Source of the DNA: a virus
DNA: 64,000 bases
Virus record (IMG/VR): IMGVR_UViG_3300025012_000045
Location: 1-64,000 of that record
Reading direction: 5' to 3' (one strand)
Shown here: positions 57,739 through 64,000 of the stretch, piece after piece
Position numbering within the stretch: the stretch's first letter is position 1
How the letters are laid out: each line of letters opens with the position of its first letter
Program-made: the position numbers and the translations under genes
The notes under the pieces: generated by a model
Database searches by the model: none
The model's input: the letters and a program-made list of their open reading frames with translations, nothing else
What the model was told of the DNA's origin: nothing

Positions 57739-58272
57739 ATGGCAACAATACCAGTACCAATAGAACAATTAGCCCAAAGATTAAACATTGAAGCAATAAG
57801 AAAAATAACAGGAAAAGTAGAGAAAAAAGAAGTTAAAGATTTTAAAATAGATAATAAAACACTTTTAGAATCAATAAGGACAAGAAGAAAACCAATGAAT
57901 GCATCAATCACAAAAATGCCAATAGCATTTTATGAAAATATGATGCCATCATTATCAGAAGAAAGAGAGCCACCTCAAGATAAATTTGAAACCATGAGAT
58001 TAATCAATGAAAGATTAAGTAATAAAACCTATCCAACATCAGAACCAATTAATAATTATAATGGAAACGGAAACGGAAAACAACAACAATCTTTACCTAT
58101 TTCAGAAGAAAGAATAAGAGAACTCATCAGAGAAGAAATATATAACGTATTAGAGAAAATAGTAAAAAAGGAAAATGAAAATAGATTAAATGAAGAGACT
58201 ATTCAAATAAGGGTGGGGGAATCGTTATTCAGTGGTAAATTAACACCATTAATTAAATTAAATAAAAAATAA
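57739..58272 (+). CDS. Virion-associated or scaffold protein, 177 aa
   Basis: Starts ATIPVPIEQLAQRLNIEAIR. The middle is disordered (Asn/Gly-rich YNGNGNGKQQQ). An amphipathic helix SEERIRELIREEIYNVLEKI lies near residue 123, and a C-terminal beta hairpin reads IQIRVGESLFSGKLTPL. Candidate core or decoration protein; not recognised. Confidence 0.55.
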   Translation: MATIPVPIEQLAQRLNIEAIRKITGKVEKKEVKDFKIDNKTLLESIRTRRKPMNASITKMPIAFYENMMPSLSEEREPPQDKFETMRLINERLSNKTYPTSEPINNYNGNGNGKQQQSLPISEERIRELIREEIYNVLEKIVKKENENRLNEETIQIRVGESLFSGKLTPLIKLNKK

Positions 58273-58278
58273 ATAATT

Positions 58279-58680
58279 ATGAATATAGAAAATTTAAATC
58301 AAAAAATTGAAGAAGGAATTAAAAAACTGGTCAAAGAGAGGGCTAAATCAAAAAGTCAAAGGAAGTTATTTGCTTTGGCAAAATCAGTAAAATCTGGTGA
58401 AACACTAAGAAGTGAAGTATCAAAAGATGTATTGGATATTGCAGATAAAGTATCTGGAAAAGAAATTGATAAATTTGCAAGTACAAAAGAAAAAGGATTA
58501 CCAGAGAAAGTAAAAAAAGATAAAGTAGAAGAAACAAGTAATGACAATCTTGCACAGGCATATGGTGGAGACAGTAATTCTTGGCCATCTGGAACTGGGG
58601 AATGGAATAATTTAGAAGAAGAAAGTGAAATTCCAACATTAAATCTTGATGATGTTGATTTAACAGAAGATGACAAATAA
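58279..58680 (+). CDS. DUF3008-like phage protein, 133 aa
   Basis: KSKSQRKLFALAKSVKSGET, LRSEVSKDVLDIADKVSGKE, IDKFASTKEKGLPEKV is the pattern of the DUF3008 family found in T4-like phages. The C-terminus is acidic. It overlaps the metalloprotease gene by 11 bases. Role unknown, probably virion assembly. Confidence 0.65.
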   Translation: MNIENLNQKIEEGIKKLVKERAKSKSQRKLFALAKSVKSGETLRSEVSKDVLDIADKVSGKEIDKFASTKEKGLPEKVKKDKVEETSNDNLAQAYGGDSNSWPSGTGEWNNLEEESEIPTLNLDDVDLTEDDK

Positions 58681-59608
58681 AATTATAAAAATTAAAGAAT
58701 CAGAACTAGTTCAATTATTAGTAGAAAGTTTAGGAGTTAATATTGATGTTGACATATTGTCAAAATTTTTAATAGATTATTTAAAAGATAAAAAATATGA
58801 CCAACATATAATTAATAAGAATCAATTACTTGAACTAAATAAAGTTAATATAAATAAAATTATTATTGATTATAGTGATAAAAATCAGGTAGATTATTTT
58901 GATATTAAAAAATCAAGGAAAACAAATGATGGTGAAGTTCTTTATTTTCATTTTGACGATTTAAATCCTAATTCCATATATCATGAAATAAATCATGCAT
59001 TGCAATTTTTTATTATGGGTAAAGAAAGAAATAAAGAACAATTAACATCAATAAAGGCATCAAGAATATCCAGAATTTTTATTGATAAAAATAATGAAGT
59101 AATTAAAAGATTTTCTGATTTAATATATAAATCTACCGAGCAAGAAATTAATTCAGAGGTATCTGGTTTATATGGTGAACTAATAACACATCTTAGAAAT
59201 AAAGGATGGAAAAAAGGTCAATTTAAAAATGATGAACATTTTAAATTAATATTTGAACAATATGTTAATAATAGTGAAGCATATAATATTGCATTAAATA
59301 TGATTAATTATAATATTTTTGAAGAGTTTGATATTAAAAATTTAATAGGTATTGATGATTATGATAAAAGAGTTTATTTCACTATCATGCAAGATGTGAT
59401 TAAATCAAAACCTTTTTATAGTGGAATATTAGATTTGTTTAGATTATTTAAAGAATTATTGACATATAAATATAATCAAATGTTTAATGTGAATATTTTA
59501 ACAGAAGAACAAGTTAATTCCTTAATGAAAAAATATCAATTATTTATTAATAAACAGGGAGAAAAATTAAAAAGAAAATTATTTAGACTATATTATTTAT
59601 TTTTATAA
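58670..59608 (+). CDS. HExxH zinc metalloprotease (copy 2)
   Basis: 312 residues. N-terminus IIKIKESELVQLLVESLGVN is the targeting-like peptide. SIYHEINHALQFFIMGKERN contains HEINH near residue 106, and EQEINSEVSGLYGEL follows about 45 residues later with the third Glu. The last 28 residues (LMKKYQLFINKQGEKLKRKL) match copy 1 at 30631-31527 almost exactly, much better than the rest, so the tails may have been exchanged by gene conversion. Confidence 0.75.
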   Translation: MTNKIIKIKESELVQLLVESLGVNIDVDILSKFLIDYLKDKKYDQHIINKNQLLELNKVNINKIIIDYSDKNQVDYFDIKKSRKTNDGEVLYFHFDDLNPNSIYHEINHALQFFIMGKERNKEQLTSIKASRISRIFIDKNNEVIKRFSDLIYKSTEQEINSEVSGLYGELITHLRNKGWKKGQFKNDEHFKLIFEQYVNNSEAYNIALNMINYNIFEEFDIKNLIGIDDYDKRVYFTIMQDVIKSKPFYSGILDLFRLFKELLTYKYNQMFNVNILTEEQVNSLMKKYQLFINKQGEKLKRKLFRLYYLFL

Positions 59609-59613
59609 TTTAA

Positions 59614-59631
59614 CTGATATTTATAATAAAA
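59614..59631 (+). promoter_or_regulatory. Candidate late promoter motif
   Basis: CTGATATTTATAATAAAA, 7 bases before the ATG of the TESQ leader at 59638. Confidence 0.45.
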
Positions 59632-59637
59632 TAAATT

Positions 59638-59688
59638 ATGAAAAATAAAAAAATAATAAGATTAACAGAAAGTCAATTAAAATATTAG
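59638..59688 (+). CDS. Stand-alone TESQ peptide, 16 aa, ending in an amber codon in frame with the next gene
   Basis: MKNKKIIRLTESQLKY then TAG (59686-59688). The next gene starts at 59692 in the same frame, one codon later. It is the shared N-terminal peptide cut off in mid-helix. Either a nonsense mutation removed the peptide from the ParB-like protein or amber read-through gives a longer form. Confidence 0.55.
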   Translation: MKNKKIIRLTESQLKY

Positions 59689-59691
59689 ATA

Positions 59692-61041
59692 ATGAAAACT
59701 AAAGATAAAAAACAAATAATAAAAGAGGAAGCAAGTCCAAGATATTTACCACAATTATCAGCCCCATTCACAGATATTGTTAATGGGTTGGAACAAGAAA
59801 ATATTTCTTGGAGACCTGTAATTGTCAGAGTTGGACAACTTAAACCACTTCAAAATACGGTTGAAGTTTCAAAAATGAAAGATATTTCTCAAGAATTTAA
59901 AAACGCTGGTGAATATAATATGGATCCCGTTTTCATTTCTAATGATGACTATATTTTGGACGGTCACCATCGGACTGCTGGGCTTATTAATTCCCTTGGA
60001 AAAGATGCAAAAGTCAAATGTATAAGAATAGATTTGGATGAAAAAGAAGCAGTAAGAACAATGAATAAAATAGAGGACATATACGAATATAAACAAAAAA
60101 ATAATAAAAATGTTAAAAGATTAAAAAAATCTGATTTGGAAGAATATGCAAAAAAAGTTATTGAGCAAAATTTGGAAGAAATTGATTTAAATGATGATGA
60201 TACTATGAATCATGTTGATTTGTTAGATGAATATGTGGCTTATGCTGAAACCCATCATGAAGATGTAACTATTTACAATTTTATTGATTTTACTGATAGA
60301 GAGTATCCAGATATAGATCCAAAAATAGTACGTCTGGCAATGAAAGATGTGGAAATAATAGAAAGAGAAAATGAAGATAATCTTGGAAGAATTTCTGAAA
60401 ATGATTTGGAAGAAGGTCCAAGAACCCATTCTTCTTTAAGAACACAAAGATTGAAATCTCAACCGGAAAAACAATATGCCAAATCACGCATAAGACCAGC
60501 AGAAAGAGATTTATCAGAAGAAAATATTGAACAAGAGAAAAATTATGTTGTAAGTGCATTTAATAGAAATACTAATCAAAGAGAAATTTTAAATAATCCA
60601 TCAACAAGAGAAGAAGCGGAGGGATTTAAAAGAGATTATGGAAAAATGGGAATGGGAAAGTATAGTGATTTTCAAGTTGAACCAAGAGCAGTTTATGATG
60701 CCAAAATGGAAAGGCATAGAGGATTTGAAGATTTTTATTCATTAAATGAAAAAGATATTTCAGAAGACAAAATTAATAAATATTTAAAATTAAAGGAGAA
60801 ATATGATATAAAAGGTTTACCTTCTGAAGAACTTGATTTGAATGAGCAAGAAAGATTTATGGAAGAATTTAATTTAGGTGATAATGAAGATAATGTAAAT
60901 AATCCTGGAAGAAGTGATGAAATAAATAAAAAAAATACTGTAAGATTGTCAGAAATACAATTAAAAGAAATAGTTGAAAAATTAAAAAAAGAGTATGCAA
61001 CCCCATCAGTACCTATTGCTAATGAAATGCCTTCTATGTAA
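59692..61041 (+). CDS. ParB/sulfiredoxin-fold protein, 449 aa
   Basis: The N-terminal domain RPVIVRVGQLKPLQNTVEVS, NMDPVFISNDDYILDGHHRT with AGLI has the G-H-H-R-x-A motif of the ParB/Srx fold, which binds nucleotides and in some members acts as a nuclease or kinase. The middle is helical and acidic. The C-terminus RLSEIQLKEIVEKLKKEYAT is another TESQ-like amphipathic helix. Its role in the virion or in host takeover is unknown. Confidence 0.65.
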   Translation: MKTKDKKQIIKEEASPRYLPQLSAPFTDIVNGLEQENISWRPVIVRVGQLKPLQNTVEVSKMKDISQEFKNAGEYNMDPVFISNDDYILDGHHRTAGLINSLGKDAKVKCIRIDLDEKEAVRTMNKIEDIYEYKQKNNKNVKRLKKSDLEEYAKKVIEQNLEEIDLNDDDTMNHVDLLDEYVAYAETHHEDVTIYNFIDFTDREYPDIDPKIVRLAMKDVEIIERENEDNLGRISENDLEEGPRTHSSLRTQRLKSQPEKQYAKSRIRPAERDLSEENIEQEKNYVVSAFNRNTNQREILNNPSTREEAEGFKRDYGKMGMGKYSDFQVEPRAVYDAKMERHRGFEDFYSLNEKDISEDKINKYLKLKEKYDIKGLPSEELDLNEQERFMEEFNLGDNEDNVNNPGRSDEINKKNTVRLSEIQLKEIVEKLKKEYATPSVPIANEMPSM

Positions 61042-61047
61042 AACTAT

Positions 61048-61176
61048 ATGATTAAAAAAATAAAATATTTTATTATTATATTTTTAATATTTTTATTTAT
61101 TACTAATGGTTGTAGGGTAACTAAATCTGGATCTGGCCCAAAGTTCCCAGGGATTGAACAAAAAAATAAGTTTTAA
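61048..61176 (+). CDS. Small lipoprotein, 42 aa, possible outer spanin
   Basis: ATG 61048, TAA 61174-61176. A lipoprotein signal (MIKKIKYFIIIFLIFLFITN then GC lipobox near residue 22) is followed by a short Pro/Gly mature part (SGSGPKFPGIEQ). Size and signal resemble Rz1-type outer spanins used in lysis of Gram-negative hosts, but no inner spanin partner is recognised. Confidence 0.5.
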   Translation: MIKKIKYFIIIFLIFLFITNGCRVTKSGSGPKFPGIEQKNKF

Positions 61177-61215
61177 GGCATTCATTACTATTTATCATTA
61201 TAAAAGAAATAGTAA

Positions 61216-61908
61216 ATGAAAAATTTATCCCAAAACTGGTTTTTTGATAGACCAATAGACCTTGAACATAAAACTTATGTTCTTCTTGATTACCTTCAAC
61301 AAGTTAATAAATTTTATGAACAAAATAAGTTATATCCATATTTAAAGGAACTTATTTTTCATTATAACAATATTAATATTTTTTTAAATAATAAAGAAAA
61401 TTTTAAAAATAAACTTAAAAAAGATTTAATAGAATTTGATTTTGATAATTATTTTTTAAAATATTGTGATTTGGAAGATATTAATGAATTAAAAGAGGTT
61501 GATAATATTTTGAATTATTCTTTTTCAAAACTTAAAGATTATATAGATCAAGGAAAAGAAATTTATAATTTTATTGAAAAAAATTTAATAATTGAACCTG
61601 TTGGTATTATCCCTATCAATAAACGAGAAGGTTATATACTTATAAAAAATGATAAAAATATTTATGTTTTTAAATATGATAATTTTGTTTTGAGAGAAGA
61701 TAAAGATAACACTATTATTATAAAAACCGAATTTTATAAAATGTTTAATATTAAAATATTTGAAAAGGTAAAAGAAAAATTGTTGGAGATAAATAAAGAA
61801 TTACCAAATCCAATGGTTTTTGGGATTGAATCAAAAATTAAATTTCCTTTAATGGAAAGTGTCTTACCTATTGTGAAAAGAAGAATGTTTAAATTATTGG
61901 ATATTTAA
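61216..61908 (+). CDS. Conserved phage protein, 230 aa
   Basis: Starts KNLSQNWFFDRPIDLEHKTY, then VLLDYLQQVNKFYEQNKLYP, a pattern I associate with uncharacterised proteins of large Bacteroidota phages. Helical with a beta C-terminal part (GYILIKNDKNIYVFKYDNFV). Preceded by an ACTATTTATCATTATAAAA late-like box. Function unknown. Confidence 0.6.
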   Translation: MKNLSQNWFFDRPIDLEHKTYVLLDYLQQVNKFYEQNKLYPYLKELIFHYNNINIFLNNKENFKNKLKKDLIEFDFDNYFLKYCDLEDINELKEVDNILNYSFSKLKDYIDQGKEIYNFIEKNLIIEPVGIIPINKREGYILIKNDKNIYVFKYDNFVLREDKDNTIIIKTEFYKMFNIKIFEKVKEKLLEINKELPNPMVFGIESKIKFPLMESVLPIVKRRMFKLLDI

Positions 61909-61929
61909 TTTTAAAAGTTAATAAGGGAA

Positions 61930-62934
61930 TTATTTTCTCGTATCATAATGTTTATTAATTATTTTAAACGATCCATTTTTGTGTTTTATAACAACCCCTT
62001 CAAATGGTATTTCATCAATTTTTGTAATTACTGAAGAATAGTTTTCAATTAATTCTTTTGATAACATAACATTTTCTTTCAATAAAGGAACAATTTCAAT
62101 GTCTAATTCCTTACAAACATCAATATAATAAAATTTTGATCCCTTATTTTCATATTTTTTTTCTTTTAAATTATAAACAGAAAAACATGCAAAGGATTTT
62201 TGTAATTTTGAATGTGGGTTATATTCTCCTTTTTGTATTCCTTGTCCATAACATTCACCCCTTAATGCTAAACTAACCTTATGTTTTTCACAAAAATTGA
62301 TTAATTTATCTTTTATTTTTGGAATGTGCAAAGTATAATTATTTATTGATTCTGGTTTAATTTCAAGATTTCTTCCACAAACACCAAAAACTTTATCGTC
62401 AAAATTATAATAAAATGTACAACTTGTTCCATCAATTTTTAATGTAACATCAACAATTTCTAAAAAAGGTATATTTTCAATATTTTCGTAACGTTCTTCA
62501 TCTGTTGGTCCAAGACCAAAAGGTAAATAACCTTTTGCTTGTAAATCTTGTGGTATTGGTGGTTCATATTTTATAACTCCAAGTTCTTTTGAATAATCTT
62601 TCCCCATTTCTAAATTTGATGGTAATAAATCTTTAATTAAATCAAGAGGAACAATAATCCCTTCTGACCACTCATTTCTTAATTTTATTGCCTTAACTCT
62701 TTTGGGGGAATATTTTTTATATGTTTCAGCCCATTTGGAATCCGGTAAAATTGTATCTGGCTGAATAAATATAATTTCATTTCCAGATTTATATTGTTCT
62801 TTTGGAATGATACATTGAAATCCAAGAACAGTTGCAATTTCCAATTTATCAGCATTTGGATGCTCTGATATTTTTTGAATTAGCTCAAGAGATGATAATT
62901 TTTTCATATTTAAATAATTATTTAAATTAGTCAT
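61930..62934 (-). CDS. RNA ligase, DRB0094/Rnl5-like
   Basis: 334 residues. The N-terminal OB-like region includes PNADKLEIATVLGFQCIIPK. Nucleotidyltransferase motifs: I KIDGTSCTFYY (active Lys near residue 185), III ALRGECYGQG, IV PFEGVVIKHKNG, V SFKIINKHYD. The enzyme joins RNA ends using ATP and an adenylylated lysine. With the HAD phosphatase at 604 it could repair tRNAs cut by host anticodon nucleases. It overlaps the upstream gene by 8 bases. Confidence 0.85.
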   Translation of the reverse strand: MTNLNNYLNMKKLSSLELIQKISEHPNADKLEIATVLGFQCIIPKEQYKSGNEIIFIQPDTILPDSKWAETYKKYSPKRVKAIKLRNEWSEGIIVPLDLIKDLLPSNLEMGKDYSKELGVIKYEPPIPQDLQAKGYLPFGLGPTDEERYENIENIPFLEIVDVTLKIDGTSCTFYYNFDDKVFGVCGRNLEIKPESINNYTLHIPKIKDKLINFCEKHKVSLALRGECYGQGIQKGEYNPHSKLQKSFACFSVYNLKEKKYENKGSKFYYIDVCKELDIEIVPLLKENVMLSKELIENYSSVITKIDEIPFEGVVIKHKNGSFKIINKHYDTRK

Positions 62935-63157
62935 TAAAAAATATTTTAACTAAAATTACAAAACAAACAACAATTAGAATAAGTTGAATTCCCATTAAAA
63001 AATATAATCCAAGACCCATTAAAATAAGTTCTTGCCAAAACCCCTCTGGTTGAAATAGTGTTCTTGTTAATAGATATAACCACGTTGGGATAAATGTTAA
63101 CCCTATAGTTAATAGAGCAGTTCCTATTTTAATTAAGAAATTTGTTATTTTTTTCAT
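62927..63157 (-). CDS. Two-span membrane protein, 76 aa
   Basis: Hydrophobic helices at residues about 9-28 and 47-73 (LYFLMGIQLILIVVCFVILV), with a short loop between. Size and topology are compatible with a holin but not specific. Co-transcribed with the RNA ligase gene. Confidence 0.6.
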   Translation of the reverse strand: MKKITNFLIKIGTALLTIGLTFIPTWLYLLTRTLFQPEGFWQELILMGLGLYFLMGIQLILIVVCFVILVKIFFND

Positions 63158-63170
63158 TGTTTTTAATGTT

Positions 63171-63302
63171 TTAAGTTAATAAATTAATTTTTATTGTTTT
63201 AATTTCCTCAAATATTTTAAAAAATTCTTCTGGTTCTTGTAGGTCAAGATTTATTCCAAATGGAGTTCTTCTTAAATTTTCATATTTTATATGAATTAAT
63301 AA
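63171..63302 (-). pseudogene. In-frame continuation after the stop of 63303-63734
   Basis: After the TAA at 63303 the same frame stays open for 43 codons (KYENLRRTPFGINLDLQEPE and on to LLT). The residues KYEN repeat the EYENN just before the stop. It looks like the original C-terminus cut off by a small duplication with a stop. It has no start codon of its own. Confidence 0.4.
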
Positions 63303-63734
63303 TTAATTATTTTCATATTCAACTAATTGTTCTCTATCATATAGTTCTTTCCAAATTTTCATATTGGTATCAATTCCCTGATATGTATTTGATACTATAT
63401 TATGTCTGCCAAATACATATTTTTTCTTTTTATAATTTTTATAAACTTGATGTGGATTTTTTCTCATATATTTTGAAACTTTATTAGATAATTTATATTC
63501 AAATAAAATATTAAGTTTTTGTTCTTTATTTGTTAAATCTGGGACCAATTCAAATTTGTTTGAATGTATTTTATTAAAATGAATTAATATTCTTTTTATG
63601 GAGGATAACAAATCATTGAAACTAAATTTATCTACATGGTCTTTTTGGTCTGGATAAAGTTTAATCATAAAATCAGATAATGATTGTTTATTGGTTAAAT
63701 CAGGTATGTTAATTTTTGTTTTCATTTTATTCAT
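63303..63734 (-). CDS. Hypothetical protein, 143 aa (paralog of 36345-36617 in its C-terminus)
   Basis: The N-terminal 80 residues are helical and unrecognised. The C-terminal 60 (YMRKNPHQVYKNYKKKKYVF, GRH, KIWKELYDREQL) align with the 90-aa protein at 36345. Overlaps the upstream gene by 8 bases. The C-terminus may be truncated. Confidence 0.65.
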   Translation of the reverse strand: MNKMKTKINIPDLTNKQSLSDFMIKLYPDQKDHVDKFSFNDLLSSIKRILIHFNKIHSNKFELVPDLTNKEQKLNILFEYKLSNKVSKYMRKNPHQVYKNYKKKKYVFGRHNIVSNTYQGIDTNMKIWKELYDREQLVEYENN

Positions 63735-63936
63735 CGTTAAATTTTATATTTTTAATTACTTTATCCCATTTTTTAAAAAAACTTTCTTCTTTAATGTTTT
63801 CTTTTGATTTCTTTTTAGATTTTGAATTGTTTTTATTTTTTCTGACTATTACCTTAGTAGATTTGAGTTTTTTATTGATGAGCATTTTCAATTCAATAAG
63901 TTCTGCAATTGACATATTTTTGATTAAGTTTTCCAT
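63727..63936 (-). CDS. Basic helical protein, 69 aa
   Basis: Starts ENLIKNMSIAELIELKMLIN, then a Lys/Ser/Asn-rich linker (RKNKNNSKSKKKSKENIKEE) and a short helix. Possibly nucleic-acid binding. First gene of the operon, 33 bases downstream of a consensus promoter. Confidence 0.6.
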   Translation of the reverse strand: MENLIKNMSIAELIELKMLINKKLKSTKVIVRKNKNNSKSKKKSKENIKEESFFKKWDKVIKNIKFNDE

Positions 63937-63968
63937 GATTTTTAAGGTTTTGACAGTTAATTATGACA

Positions 63969-64000
63969 CAAAGGTAAGTAAAATAATTGATATATCCAAA
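63969..64000 (-). promoter_or_regulatory. Consensus promoter for the 63936-63303 operon
   Basis: Minus strand TTTGG (64000-63996), 19 bases, TACCTTTG (63976-63969). Confidence 0.8.

Overview
This window is a piece of a large, very AT-rich tailed-phage genome (or an integrated copy of one) from a host in the Bacteroidota. Two kinds of evidence support this. Many genes on both strands are preceded by the Bacteroidota housekeeping promoter pattern TTTG or TTGAC, 18-20 bases, TAnnTTTG. The recognisable proteins form a T4-like set: RecA/UvsX recombinase, gp32-like single-strand binding protein, DnaB/gp41-like helicase, FEN/RNase H-type 5' nuclease, tape measure protein, baseplate proteins and RNA ligase. 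Terminase, portal and major capsid genes are not in the window, and both ends are cut inside or next to genes.

Layout. 1-1505: the end of a TnpB gene and a small minus-strand operon with a HAD phosphatase. 1550-4805: plus-strand genes, including duplicated virion-associated proteins and a structural protein. 4806-6880: an accessory island with a tRNA gene that has a 46-nt anticodon loop, an attC-like inverted-repeat structure, small membrane proteins and a compact structured RNA. 6877-21762: a long minus-strand replication and nucleotide block (small proteins, a DNA methyltransferase carrying an HNH endonuclease insert, B12-dependent ribonucleotide reductase, helicase, 5' nuclease, recombinase, SSB). 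21819-36170: minus-strand virion and baseplate genes, with a 1633-residue hub-like protein carrying an M15 peptidase and a 1015-residue protein carrying an OmpA-like domain. 36192-37924: small plus-strand genes. 37936-40340: tape measure. 40429-45250: a homing endonuclease, an OmpA-like protein, a secreted CAP protein and others. 45281-50271: a second accessory island of small cargo genes (XRE regulator with a palindromic operator, VanZ-like, DnaJ-type zinc-finger, YwqK-like and VDxFPD-repeat proteins) ending near a second attC-like site. 50341-51666: a TnpB-only insertion element. 51683-61908: tail-fibre-like and virion-associated genes with another HNH endonuclease. 61930-64000: RNA ligase and small genes on the minus strand.

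How it fits together. Early and middle genes appear to use host-type promoters. Many virion genes instead carry an ATATTTATATAAA motif close to their start codons, which I interpret as a phage late promoter. The most striking protein pattern is a shared N-terminal amphipathic peptide (consensus ITESQLKRLIENIIxE) on otherwise unrelated proteins, including two HExxH metalloproteases and three copies of a GNAT-like plus ACP-like gene pair. It resembles a T4-style capsid-targeting sequence, which would make these proteins packaged and injected effectors. RNA ligase and HAD-phosphatase genes beside an interrupted tRNA suggest RNA repair. All functional statements come from reading motifs by eye; no database search was possible.
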